From Whitmania pigra (lineage: Eukaryota; Annelida; Clitellata; Hirudinida; Haemopidae): a DNA stretch of 64,000 nt. A program made the position numbers and the translations under genes. Below are positions 23,171-35,069 of this stretch, piece by piece. How positions within the stretch are numbered: the stretch's first letter is position 1; each line of letters opens with the position of its first letter. Under the pieces are notes generated by a model. The model saw only the letters and a program-made list of their open reading frames with translations. It did not search any database and had not been told where the DNA came from. The stretch is from the NCBI GenBank assembly GCA_021613335.1, contig JAJTWR010000260.1:2597001-2661000 (forward strand), in the 5' to 3' direction.

Positions 23171-23557
23171 TCGAGGAGTGGAAAGTGGGTTAAAGCCAAC
23201 GCAATACAACGGTAGTTATATTTTTAATTATTTTTTTTTACAAAACATGGCTTCTCTTCTCAGGAATAAGTATCTTCTAAAAAAAAAAAAACACGGCAAA
23301 GGCCTTCGGCAAATGTTTGACCAGATAAACAGGCGTTGTGTCAACTGTCGCTGCTGTTCAAATTTTAGTTTTTAAATATTTACAAAAATTACAGATTACA
23401 GTTTAATATAATTAAATTATGTACTTTATTTAACAAAACTTTCAACATTGACAAAATATTTAACTCAGCATAGTTGTCTATTGTTTATTTCCCGTGCATA
23501 GCTGCATGCCGACATTGAACCGGCACGGTTTATATCGTTATCGCTATCCCGTCAAAT
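23171..23557. promoter_or_regulatory. Upstream region of MRPS22
   Basis: About 390 bp between the foldback element and the MRPS22 start, with a poly-A run near 23280. No specific promoter element could be assigned. Confidence 0.3.
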
Positions 23558-25825
23558 ATGTCTTTGCTTCTTTGGTTATCTAGACTCCATTGTAGGCATC
23601 AAGTGTCTTCTAGGTTTCTGAATCAGCAAAAACTTTATTTTTCATCGCAAGGTTGGTTCCATAGCAGTAACGTTAACCTTAACGTTAAGTTGAGGACGTT
23701 ATTATTATTAGTAATGATTAATAAGTAATGATTTATCTTAAAAAAACTGAATCCAACTTTTGGGTTTATTTCTTTTTAGGTGGGATTAAAACTCCAAACC
23801 TTATCAATCTGATTTATGATACAACTCAGTATTTTATAATTAAGTGATTTAATTTAAATTTTCTTCTGTTTTAAGCTATTAAAGTGAATTGTGATTTTTT
23901 TTCATAAAAGAAGTAATTGGGATATTATTTGAACTTTAACTTTCCAAAGTTGTTTAAAAAATCAGTAATTTTGTTGCTTCTATGGTGACACATCTTACAT
24001 CTAATATTTGAAGATACCAAAAATATTGCATTATAAGTTTTATATGGTGTGAGTACAAGTGATACTGCATTTAAGATGGGAATCATCTCTTACAAAGAAT
24101 TTATTTATTGAGAACTATTATCATTATTTAAAACATGCAGTGGACCCAGAAAGTTTGTATACATCCCCCAAAGTCCAAGAATTGCTTAAAAAGATAACTG
24201 GCTTTGATTTGGATAAAATTCTCAAAGCAAAGCCTGTTGCAGAGCCAGAACCCCCAACATACAAACTTCTCACAGATGAGCAGCTGCAAAAGGTTTGAGG
24301 CAATAAAAATCTGCAAGCACGTATTAGTAGCAATAATGCTGATGTTTTAGGCAATTTATAAATGAACTGGTTATTATTAAATTTTCAAGCCTTTAATTGA
24401 TTTTGCCCAGGTGCAAGAGGAAGCGAGAATACATGCGCAAAAATACTTGCAAATGCCACCCTTCAAGAAAGCTGTGGATGTTGAGGCCACAATGAATCAA
24501 ATTCTATCAAAAGATGAAGAAATTGCCATGTTTGAAAAGAAGCCATGTTCTTACGTCTTTGCCGACATTTCACCCATGTTGCACAAAAGGGTTAACTCTA
24601 ATATTTTCTTTTGCAAAATTCAAAATTGTTTTAATCAATCAAATTGATCATAGGAGCGAGCAGTTGTCATCAGGGAATTCAATGGCACTCTGAGGCTAGC
24701 AGACCTGCATGAGAAAGATCGTGTTCTTCAAGTTTTTTATCCAGAACCAGGAAAAACCCTCAAGATACCTGATATGTTCAAAGAAGAAAGGCTAGAGGTA
24801 AGATTGATATAAAGAGGATTGGACCATGGGGTGCCAGACTATTGAACGAAGGAGACGATAAATCGAATAACGAATTAGACCTTATTACGAATCGTTAAAA
24901 CGTCTCCTTCGTTATTCGATGTACGATCCAATTCGTTGTAAGATCTAATTCGATATAAGATCCAATGTATACAGGAATAAAAAAAGTTTTATTTAATAAA
25001 TAAAACTAGTAAATTCAAATTTATCGCCAATTTTATTGTTTCGAATAAATATCGGGATTAATTACTTGGAGCCAATTCAAAAAGTAATTGTTTGCCTTAA
25101 CGACTCGTTATAAGGTCTAATTCGTTATTCGATTTATCATCTTTTTCGTTCAATTGTCTATGAGCCGGACCATGGATTGCAGTTTTTATTCTTTGTAGGA
25201 ACTCCTGTGTCCCGAAAATTATGCATACATTTTGGATCGCAGCCTTATGCAATTTGAACCTGATGACCCAAACTACGTTCGGGTAAGAAATCATCTCAGG
25301 CCACCTATCATGAGCATCTGCCATAACACAGTTTCTTCCCACAGGTCACGCAAAGAACATACGAACACATTCTCAGCACAAAACAGTTTGATCTCTTCAG
25401 GTCAACACGCCACTTTGGTCCCATGTCCTTCTACTATCTCCTCTACAACAAAATTGACAGTTTACTGTGTGACATGATGAGCAGGGATCTGTGCGTAAAC
25501 CCAAATGATAGCTGAATCGATTAGATTGTTAAAAGTTAACTTTTGAATTCAGGATTGATGATGCTTTCCACCTCATCCAACTCTACTGTTTGGTTCACCC
25601 AGAAACTGGCACAAGCAAACAATTGCGGGCATCGGAGGATAGTGATCGATTCAAAGCTATCCAGGTAGGGTAACAGTTTGTGCTTGCAACTAAATGTGTG
25701 TTGAATTCAATGCTTGGTTTCAGACATATTTGGAAAATGACAGTAAAGACAAAGTGGTCTTGGAGCTGACCCTAAATTCATACTTGACCAGGATTGAGAA
25801 TGAGCAGAAATCTTCATCCAACTGA
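23558..25825 (+). CDS. MRPS22: Mitochondrial small ribosomal subunit protein mS22 (MRPS22), 8 exons
   Basis: Animal-type mitoribosome small-subunit protein acting in mitochondrial translation. Exons 23558-23651, 24141-24292, 24411-24590, 24654-24797, 25199-25282, 25345-25490, 25553-25664 and 25724-25825 give 337 aa (human about 360). Exon 1 encodes a basic, Ser/Leu-rich leader with no acidic residues, as expected of a mitochondrial targeting peptide. Family hallmarks follow: DPESLYTSPKVQELL, FADISPM, REFNGTLRLA, RTYEHIL, and RHFGPMSFYY. All phases agree. Intron 4 carries a 337-bp MITE. The gene ends 127 bp from the stop codon of the CARD gene on the other strand, so their 3' UTRs are close to overlapping. 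Confidence 0.95.
24830..25166. mobile_element. MITE in MRPS22 intron 4, 9-bp TSD, Merlin- or MULE-like
   Basis: GGACCATGG flanks both ends (24821-24829 and 25167-25175). The ends are inverted: GGTGCCAGACTATTGAACG on the left, and GGCTCATAGACAATTGAACG as the reverse complement on the right, with about 65 bp of near-matching TIR. There is no coding capacity. GG-starting TIRs with a 9-bp TSD fit Merlin; Mutator-like elements also make 9-bp TSDs. Confidence 0.85.
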
Positions 25826-25952
25826 TGACTTTAAAGATATAATTTTGGTTTGAGATTGTCAGTAACCATTAAAAGTTATGTTTTAATGAATTTTATTGAA
25901 AATGTCTCACAAGTAGGTCATTAGCATGGTGTGAGTTAATAAGCAAATACAT

Positions 25953-27572
25953 TCAAGAAGCGGGTATCTCCATGAAGTGAAATCTTGAGATTAGGTCATT
26001 TTCTGATTTCTTTCCAATTTTGCATATACAATCACAGATATCATCTATGCTGCATTTTTCCAAGTTTGATAGTCTGCCGAAACATTTGGCTGTGACGCAC
26101 AACATCCAATGATTGGATTGGCCATGTTCATTCAATTGGCTGATTATTATTTTTATCCTTTTTTGTTGGTTGGCTGAAAAGGCTAGGTGACCAATTAGCT
26201 TGTCGAAGTTAAAGCAGCCATAAAGGGATAACATAATTATAAGTGTTTCACATTCAATGGAGTTTATTATCTTCATTAAAACATCTGAACAAGACAGCAG
26301 GTGAGGTCCAAACCTCAAGCAATCTTTTTCACAATTGGCATCCATTAATATGATGATGCATGGCAATGGTTCCCCTTTGACTATTTTTGAAATTTCTGAC
26401 AAGTTTGAATCAAATCTCTCTCTTCTTTTGACAACATTTGACGATGTCCTGCCATGGTTACCCAAGATTTTGTTCAAATATTCCAGGTGGGTAAAATCAG
26501 GTCCATTAATGAAATCAGACTCAGTCTTCAACGAAAAAATTCTTCCTGAAATCTTTGAGGTCGATTGCACTTCGTCGATTTGTATTTCATCATTGCCTAT
26601 TATTTCTCTTATTTCATCAAATAACTCGTTGTCGCTCCTTGTATCATTGACACTTTTTTCCTTATTGAGATATACCTGGCTTCCATAGATATCTGACCAG
26701 TAAGATAATTATAATAGTAAATGATTTGCATGGCATCAGTGGCACTAAAATTATACCAAACATGAGAAGTGTGTGATGCTACAAAGCTAACCTATCTCAC
26801 TGTCAAGCACAGATGATTCACTATTTTGGGTTATACTATCCTTTTTCTCATCTTCCTCACCTGATGGTGCTACAAATGATCAAGTAAACGTATTTGCTTA
26901 TAATTGTGATGTTCCAAATAATTTGGAAGCCAAACTCACCAATGTCTGTTTTTACAGAAATATTGTTTTGGAGATGTGAAAATTCAGGACCTCCCATAGT
27001 TTCAGTTTCTTTCATACCTAATTATGTTGTGAATTAAAAATAAAACCTAAGCCTCTTCATATCTATGTACATTATTGTACTGGGCTGCAACATAATACTT
27101 ACCAGCCCTCGCTCCTGAATGAGGCACAGAATTGTTACCCTGCATTGGTAACTTGAGTTTCTCGATCATTTTGTTGACATTTAAATCATCTGATAAATTA
27201 ATTGATCCCATTACTTAAAGCAAATGTACTTTGAGTTTGTCGCTCACCTGACTTGAGTTTCACGCTGAGAGATTGTAAGGCATTTCTCTTGGCGTTGAAT
27301 CTTGGCTCTAATTCTGTCAGAACTCGTATTTGATCAGTTTTGTACAAAGCATTCAACAAAGCGATGTAGGACCTCTCAGATCTTTTACTAATTACGTCTA
27401 AAAAGTGTCCAACGCGTGATCTCTCTGGTTCCTCTTTAATTTCTTGTACCAAGTCATCGTTAAGGACTCCAGTTTCTTCGAGAAAATGTTTAAAAAATTC
27501 GTTCGTAAGATTAAGATTTTTTATCAAAAATAATCTCTTATTGTTAATTTTATCAATGTCGCTTTTCTGCAT
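25953..27572 (-). CDS. CARD-domain protein with unrecognised C-terminal region, 5 exons
   Basis: Exons (minus strand) 27572-27248, 27189-27103, 27017-26940, 26869-26792 and 26692-25953 give 435 aa, all phase-consistent. Residues 1-95 form a CARD like those of CASP2/CASP9/CRADD-type proteins (NNKRLFLIKNLN, TGVLNDDLVQEIKEEPERS, RSYIALLNALYKTDQ). Residues about 110-260 are acidic and probably disordered. Residues about 270-435, one exon, look folded and Cys-rich (PLPCIIILMDANCE, LIIMLSLYGCFNF, HWMLCVTAKCFG). They lack the caspase His-Gly and QACxG motifs, so I do not call it a caspase. It is probably an adaptor for CARD-CARD assembly in apoptosis or immunity; that role is inference. The ATG chosen directly precedes the CARD. 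Confidence 0.85.
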
Positions 27573-28205
27573 TTTCTGTCAGGTTTTCCCAAAATTCATC
27601 GGTTGCTAATTTTTGCCATTGGCAGTTTTTATACTTGATATTCATGACTGCAGTCTAAAGCACCTCCGTATATTCTACTAAATATTAATGACCTTTAGGA
27701 GGCGTGGTCACTATTTAAAAGCTAAAATGTTACGTAAATACATAAAAAAAAAACTACACAAAAATTTGCTTATTTTTAAAAATAAAATTTGCATATTTTA
27801 CATTAGTGAACCTGGATCTTATAAATAATTAACTGTCATGCCCGCGACCTGCGTTTATCTTCTTTCAAGCCTAAACGAAGTCGAGGGCTCATCAACATTT
27901 TATTTTTACTAATACTTGAAATTTTTGAGTTAATGTAATAATATGCTTATAGTTACACATATGCTTATATGACCGTATAATTTTAATACATAAACATTGT
28001 TTTGGAAAATTTGTGCTTGGCAAACAAAACATTACTTATACTTTTAACGAACTGATCTGTTCATATGAGTTTGGTAGAGCGGCCGCTATTGGTCTTTTTC
28101 TAAATAATTGACTTGTTATTGTGATTGTCATTAAATGACATGTTTTAAACAGTACAATACATTCGCTGATTCAAGATCTAGTTATATTTTCATTAATTTA
28201 ACCAG
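27573..28205. promoter_or_regulatory. Divergent intergenic region shared by the CARD gene and VIPAS39
   Basis: 633 bp between two start codons facing away from each other, so both promoters must lie here or the genes share a bidirectional promoter. It is AT-rich apart from a short GC-richer part near 27837-27890. No defined element was recognised. Confidence 0.45.
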
Positions 28206-31200
28206 ATGAGCAATTCCGAGAGTGAAAATGAGCAATATTGGGAGCATTCAAATGCTTCCAAAAAGTCATCAAACTTTTTCAACGATGTAATATACCAAAA
28301 CTTATTTATTTTAATATGTTGTAAGGTTTTTTTTATGATGATGAGTGTTCTGAATCCATCAGTGACTAAAATTAGATGTGCAATTTATTGAAGTTACCAA
28401 CTAATTTTTTTTCCAGGATAATGACATTTCATTGTTGGCAAGTGAAAGAATATTTTGTGAGGAATCAAATACCATTGAAAGCTTTACTGAAAGACCTCAC
28501 AGTTTGAGCACTTTTTCATTTTCCATCGTGACATTTAAAATTTTTCATTTAATAACTTTTAGGTATTAAGTCTGTTTCTACACCATTGGCGTTGTCATCA
28601 CAGGAATCAGGTAAAAATTTCGTCATTATTTTGATTGTAGTTGAATGAAAAAGTTCAATTGAGCTTCTTTTATAAGTTAATTCTTAATTGTTGATATTAG
28701 TAATCTTGGTTTTAGCCAAAATGAAGTCCATTTTTGTTAATGGCTGGATCCTTATTTATTTTCCCAAAATCCAAAATTCTTAGAAACTTCATTTAACTCT
28801 CTTGTGGATATCTTTGTTACGATACATTATTTTTTAATGTTGTTTTTCCATTGTAATGTTGTAATCTCTACTGTAATTTGTCAGCCAAATCTTTAGCTGA
28901 TCAACAGAAAGATGATTTGGAGAGAAGAAAATTGGTGAGTGAGTGAAGGATATTTGTTGTAATTGTGGTAATTTATCTTAGATGATGTAGCCTCATAAGC
29001 ATACATCATCGGAAACATCTTTAGTTATTCATTTACATAGTGCTTCTTCTATTTTGCACATCAGAGTAGGACTTTTACATTATGTGCAAGAACTCTGAGC
29101 TACCTGACATCTAATCTTTTGATTGGTTCAGCCGATGTTAAATGTATTTACTTTGATATTACGACATGATCTGATTAGATGCAAGAATATTTGTTTTGAA
29201 TTAATAAATGTTTATGAATTTTTTAGGAAGTTTTGAGTCCTCGTGCGATAGTTCTAAGGATGGTGCTCGGAGAGGTTCTCCATTTTAAACTATTAAATAC
29301 AAATTATTAATATTTCTGGATGATTACTTATATACTAAACATTATCAAAATCAAATTTTAATTATTAAATTGTTGTTATGTGATGATAATTTCATTTAAA
29401 AAATCTCAATGATATTTCAAAAATCATCAAAATGAGATTAATGTTGATTACTGAATATTTTCACTTTGTAACTAAATATTGAATTTACAATTTTACTTAA
29501 TTTCTTTAATTAATCAAATTTATATTAATGTTATTCTATTTAATTTGTTTTTATATTTGTTATTTAATTTATTTATTCATTGATTTATTAGAGTTATTCA
29601 TTGGAGATGTACAAATCAAAAGATGACAAGTTATGCCTATTGGATGAGGCTTTATCTTCTTGTGATGGGAATGCCATACTTGCAGTCAGTTTAATGTCAT
29701 GCATTCAATTGATTATTGAATATTTAAGTTTATTGAGAACTCTTAAGTAATATATAATTAGATTTTACTCACAAGGTCCTTGTTCCAGGCTATCCTGTTC
29801 ATGCAGAGGACGATGAAGTCGAGTTTGTTCAACATTGAAATGGCAACCCGACCCGCCGCTGTTGAGCATTACCTCGCTTACCTCCAATCTGAAACATCTT
29901 TGACCACACTTCCAGATGCTCTCAGGTTTAATGCTTTCTCATAATTATAATTGTTTATTTAATATTTTAACAAATTGTTTTATGCCTAGGAGTTTGGACA
30001 ATATTTTAGACAGTATTTTGGACAGTATTTTACGTTTTCTATGTCTAACTAGAAATTCTAATTGTTGTTTTTCAGTGTTTTCCAGAGAAATGAACAGGCA
30101 GCAGTAAGATTTGTGAAAACTTCTTTTCCGAAGTTGATGTTAAATAATTTATGTAATGTATGCAGATGTTAATGTTTAATAATTTATGCAATGTATGCAG
30201 AGGTTGATGTTAAATAATTTATGAAACGTATGCAGATGTTGATTTTAAATAATTTATGCAATGTATGCAGATGTTGAAGTTCAAAACAGCTAGTAATTCA
30301 TCACCAAAAATCTCTCACCTCAACAGATGTCTCGAGTTAGTTGGATTTAATTTGCAGTTTTGTGCTGTTTGCAGATTGAAAAGTAATATTAAGTATACTC
30401 TCCTCCAATGCTATGCTGTGGAATCATGGAACAACCAACTTCTTTTTTATTATTAATTAATTTCAATATTAAAAAAAACACCTATTTTAAATGTCACAAT
30501 ACTGGTAAGAATTCCCTATGCTTGTTGGCTGAAGACTTGAATAAAAATATTTGTGTGAATGCATTTTGTGATTGTGCATCATGATTTTAAAATTTCCTTG
30601 AATTTACTGTTATTATTTATATTTGATTTCCATATGTTAAAATCTGTCAAGAATTATATTGAGGTGATTTGCAGATCTCATTTCAAGTCAGATACAAACC
30701 TTCAGTTCGAGAGTTCTGTTTTGCAACGCTACATCAAATTGCTGGAACTTCAGTCACCAATCCAGGTACTCATCCGTCGAGCAACTTTAGGTTCAACTTT
30801 CTAATTGATATTTGAGCCATTCAGTGCACCAAATTAATTTAAATGTTCTGATTCATTTTTAGAACTGTTTTTAGATTCTGTTATTTTTATGACTAAGTTC
30901 ATTTTCTTAGAATTGTGAATAATTGGCAGGAAAACGATGAAAAGGAGATCATAAAAGGAACAAATTCCCTCTTGAAAGAGATTCCACCTTCAGTCTCATT
31001 GGTTGGAACATCTGCCCTCAGCACATTGTATTATGCTTGCCTCTATCACTTTGACAAATCTGAGGTCAGTTGGACATCTTAGTTAATTTAAATTATTGTA
31101 TTAAGCACAGGTTATTTTTAAATTTGTAGAATGTTTTAGGAAGTCCTCTGATGGTTAAGAAATCTCAGCAAGTAACGTATTTGATAATTGAATGATTGAA

Positions 31201-31867
31201 TATTTGTTACATAATATTGATTTAATCAAGCTGTCAGAGAAGCAGTTTATTTGGAAAGCACTAAGTGCCCTTTCAAGACTCAGGAAGTGGAATCAAATTG
31301 AAGCTCTTTTCATGACTAAGGTTACATCTCATCAGAATTTGATGTTTCTAGCTGTACAGAGTGCATTCTTAGTTGAAACTTATTTCAGTCGTGGGTTGGA
31401 GTGAACAAGATGAAGTCCCCAATTCCGTTCGAGCGAATTGTGTCGCTATTACATCACATGTCAGCACCAAAGGAGGTTTGAATTTACCTGTCTGCCTAAA
31501 TGTGGCTTGCAAAGAGTCAGTTAATCTCATTCAGGTCAAAGAGAAATACTGCATGCTGGTTGACGACGTGAACAACAGAATTGAAGTCGCGACAAAGTTT
31601 GAATGTCATGCAGTTGTACTTCAGGTTGTTGCTTCCTGACAGGAAAGATTTTTTCTGACTTTGGTTACAGTTCTTGTGATTTCAGGCGTACAAGGACTTG
31701 AGAGACCGAGATATGATTGAAAAGTACAGAATCAACCTAAAATCAAAAACCCCAGAAGATTATTTAGCATCAGAAATCTTGAATGACAAGGTAAAGGTTG
31801 TTACTATTTTTTTTTACATTTGGTGTTCTCATGTGAACATTTTCAGACCATCAAGTGGAAGAACTAA
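28206..31867 (+). CDS. VIPAS39: VIPAS39 / SPE-39, VPS33B-interacting trafficking protein, 17 exons
   Basis: Partner of VPS33B in the CHEVI tethering complex; it acts in endosome-to-lysosome and apical trafficking. Exons 28206-28286, 28417-28501, 28563-28610, 28885-28934, 29227-29274, 29592-29684, 29789-29925, 30076-30103, 30271-30356, 30675-30765, 30930-31064, 31130-31171, 31231-31320, 31389-31475, 31535-31624, 31686-31790 and 31847-31867 give 438 aa (human 493). The C-terminal Vps16-like half matches well: LLDEALSSCDGNAIL, WKALSALSRLRKWNQIEALF, VDDVNNRIEVATKFECHAVV, and a final IKWKN, as in the human protein. The N-terminal third is acidic/Ser-rich and diverged. Exon 5 and the exon 9 donor (GTTTTG) are the weakest calls. 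The acceptor of exon 9 lies at the end of a 35-bp tandem repeat. Confidence 0.93.
30131..30270 (+). repeat. Four tandem 35-bp units ending in a splice acceptor
   Basis: Units 30131-30165, 30166-30200, 30201-30235 and 30236-30270, each ending in TGCAG. The last AG is the acceptor of VIPAS39 exon 9. Units differ at a few positions. Confidence 0.9.
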
Positions 31868-32409
31868 ACTGTTCCGTGGACATTTTAATCTAATTTGAAA
31901 CTTCCATAATTTTACTAAATAATTAACTAAACATGTTAAATTATTAATACATAAACTTGTATTTAATGAATTTGTATTTATTAATTTTTTTTTTAATTTG
32001 ACATTTCCTAATTCACCGAAAGTAAAATGGCTAAATTCTTGTGAAGCATAATTAAAATATTTAAAGCTTATGCAAACTTTGATTTGCTTAATTGATATTG
32101 CACTTTTGTCAAATGTTTTAAGGAAGTATCTATAAAAAGTCACTGTTAAATCTGATTTATTTAATTAAATGGAAAGATTTGGAAATGTCAAGGATACAAA
32201 TGTGTGTAGTATCTTAAACGATTTGAACTAATTAGAGATATTGATAATTTGATAAATTCAACAAAAAATTAATAGTAAAAATTTTAATAATATTTATTTT
32301 TATTTATTTACTTATTTATTAAAACCAAAAAGAGGGTCACAAATGACCGCTAACAAATTGGTGTCAGATAATCTGTGCATACAGAGTGTCTAAACAAAAT
32401 TTAAGTCAA
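31868..32409. other. VIPAS39 3' flank and LINE tail
   Basis: AT-rich, no ORF. A TTTATTTATTTA-type tract at about 32296-32320 is probably the 3' end of the minus-strand LINE fragment that follows. Confidence 0.4.
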
Positions 32410-34132
32410 TTAAATTGTTAGAAACTTTCTCAAGTCGGCGTTGGAAATACAGGTCTTAAATCGACTATAGGCTGTGTAGCTATAAGCTAATAATATCTGA
32501 GGTAGGGAGTTCCGGGGTTTCGCAATTCGGTTGCTGAAGACATGGAGTGATGGAGCATTTTTCTTGGCATAGACCACGTGTGCGAGATAACAGGAAATCG
32601 GGGAATGTGGGCAGGGGCGCAACCAGCGAAAAATGCTGGGGGGGCTCAAGTTTAGAAAAGCCCGACGCAGTCGAAAAATTTTTGAAACTGTTCAAATCAA
32701 TACTACTAATTTTAATTAATAAAGAATTAAAGATAGAACTGATTATTATTATAAGTTTTTATTTATAAGTCTGCAGTCTTTTTTTGTATCTTTAATAATT
32801 TATTAATGAGCTTGACTATCTTCTGTTTCAAAGTTTCAAGCCAGTTAAAGCAACTGTAAAAAAAAAGTTTATGATATGTTTAAAATTGTAATATGATATG
32901 ATTGATATCCTAAACATTTCACCTAATCTAAATTATGTATAAAATTAAGATCCTAAACAGTTTAAAACAATTTTGAAATGTTGTAGTCTAAATTACATTT
33001 TGATGTGTTTACAGTTACAAAATAATTTTTCGATCAATCTGTGAAAATCTGTTCACCATTTTATTTACTGGAAGAAGTGCAGTAGTTGTTTTGTTCACAG
33101 ATATTCTCAATAAACTTTGCAAACGACAGGCAGACATAGTCGTCCCGAGATGACTTTTAATAAGGCGAAGTTTAGAAAATGCCCTTTCTGCATCTGATGA
33201 CGTAAATGTCTGAGTAAGAGCAACATCGAGCATATGCAACTCGGGCTGAATGCTTGTGGCACAGAAAAGATCTTGTAGTTCGATACACGCATTGGGGTCA
33301 GACTGATCAGCACGTAAACTTGTCGATGTGAATTGGAGCTGTCTTTGCACAGTTTCAGCGTCTTTTCCATGAAGGTTGCATAATTCCGAAAGCTCGGGAG
33401 TCATTGTGCCATTCTGCAAAGCATCAAGAGCAGCCAAGGCAGGGTTGTCAAAACGACATTATCTGATCATCAGATAACCAGCGAAAAATGCTGGTGGGGG
33501 AGCTCAAGTTTAGACAAGGGACGAAAGCCCGACGCAGTCGAAAAATTTTTGAAACTGTTTAAATCAAAACTACCAATTATAATTAATAAAGAATTAAAAA
33601 TAGAACAGATTATTATTATTATGAGTTTGACTATCTTCTGTCTACAGTCTTATTTTGTATCTTTAATAATTTATTAATGAGTTTGACTATCTTCTGTCTC
33701 AAAGTTTCAAACCAGTTAAATCCCCTTACCCCCCCCCCCCCCCCACCAAAAAAAAACTGATCGGATTTGGAAAAATTGCAGGGTCTCTCCTATTAGGCCT
33801 GGGGGGGGGCGCAAGCCCCCCCCCCTGCCCCCCCCTAGTTGCGCCACTGAATGTGGGGATGGTTTAGTGCATGAAGCTGTGTAACACTTTGTTACAGAGG
33901 CATAAATCATGGATGGGGCGTCGGTGTTCCAGTGTCTTGAGTCCGAGTTTCTGCAGTCTGCTCACATAGGTGGAGTTCGTAATCCTGGTATGGCCCTTGT
34001 GAAAAACCTTTGGACTCGTTCGATCTTTGTTATGAGCTGCTTGTTATGGGGCTCCAGGCCGTGGAGAAATATTCGAGGATTGGCCGAACGAGGTGCAATA
34101 CGCTCTGGTGACTAACTAGATTTAGTGGGACT
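32410..34132 (-). mobile_element. 3' fragment of a non-LTR retrotransposon (LINE), split by a hAT insertion
   Basis: The minus strand encodes the C-terminal end of a LINE ORF2 with breaks. Right of the hAT element (34132-33858) is a segment with ITKIERVQRFF-like and YVSRLQKLGLKTLEHRR similarity. Left of it (32603-32410) it continues with SCYLAHVVYA, NRIAKPRNSLP and a terminal helix. The LNSLP-type motif plus this tail is characteristic of CR1/Jockey/RTE-like reverse transcriptases downstream of the catalytic domain. The catalytic part is absent (5' truncation) and there are stops, so it is dead. Confidence 0.8.
32612..33849 (-). mobile_element. hAT transposon inserted in the LINE, 8-bp TSD
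   Basis: AATGTGGG lies at 32604-32611 and at 33850-33857. The ends are CAGGGGCGCAAC (left) and CAGTGGCGCAAC (right, reverse complement). The minus strand at 33437-33015 encodes the C-terminal hAT dimerisation region of a ZMYM1-like transposase (LDVALTQTFTSSDAERAFSKL, then RLQSLLRIS). The right end carries long G and C runs. Subterminal sequence is duplicated in direct orientation (about 32620-32857 and 33476-33722). Only the C-terminal part of the transposase remains, so the copy is defective. Confidence 0.88.
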
Positions 34133-35060
34133 TTTAACTATTTCTAGTGTGTTTTTGATGTGACCCAAAAAAAAGGTAGTGAACGTCAAAAGTCAATAAT
34201 AACAATAAAAAAATTTTACACACAAAAAAAAGTTATTTAATATGAAATTATGTTTTGTTTCTTTTCTATTATTTCAAAACATCTTTTGTCATGTAATTAA
34301 AAATACCATTATGGACCTGTTGAGCTCTTTAGCAATCCTCGATCTTGAATATTTGGCTTTCCTGAAAGCCGAGAATAGGTGAGATGAGGTGGACAAGCTC
34401 TTTACTCAATAACGAATAGAGACATATTACTATTATTATACATTAGTATATTATTATATTATGGGTCGATCGTTGAATTCATTTGCAAGTGTTGAAATTG
34501 AGCTGAAGATCTTCAAATCCAGAAAAACCGCAATCTTAGTTGATTGTATCTCTTGGCAGTTATATGGCTGTAATGACAATTTGCTATGTTCCTATTGAAC
34601 GAATAGGGTAGTGGCTGACTTTTAAATAACTTGGGTGAATAAGATTGCGTCCTAATCATCTAGATATGCAACGGACGTTAATAAAAAAACAAGAGATTGC
34701 GAAAATTATTGCGATTTATTAAACATAAACACCCTGCTAGCGATTTGTAAACAGCCTGCTAGCCTTATCAAAATTTGCAATACTATTATTTGAATAAGTT
34801 TAATTTTAAAAAATTAAAAATTTTAAAATAAATGCATTTTGCATTTGGCAATTTAGATAACAAGGCAACAACTTATTTTATTGTTACTCTTTATTACAAA
34901 AAATACTATAGTTTCACTTTTACATCCCGCAGCACGCAGTGCTTCGGTTTAAATATAAACACCCTGCTAGCGATTTGTAAACACCCTGCTGGCCTTATAC
35001 AAGTCTCATTCTTCCCTTCTCATTTTTGGACAACTTTACCTTTATCAATCACTAAACTAT
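34133..35060. other. Intergenic repeat-rich stretch
   Basis: No gene found. A phrase of about 50 bp containing AAACACCCTGCTAGCGATTT occurs at about 34721-34775 and again at about 34951-35005 in the same orientation. The word ATGCAACGGAC at about 34665 recurs inside the next element (about 36077). This suggests further unclassified transposon remains. Confidence 0.4.
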
Positions 35061-35069
35061 CAATAATAA

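Noticed and set aside
25953..26692. C-terminal exon of the CARD gene as a caspase protease domain
   Set aside because: No His-Gly dyad and no QACxG active-site motif. Only the CARD supports caspase kinship.
30131..30270. CRISPR-like regularly spaced repeats
   Set aside because: Units are directly abutting 35-bp tandem copies without spacers, inside an animal intron.
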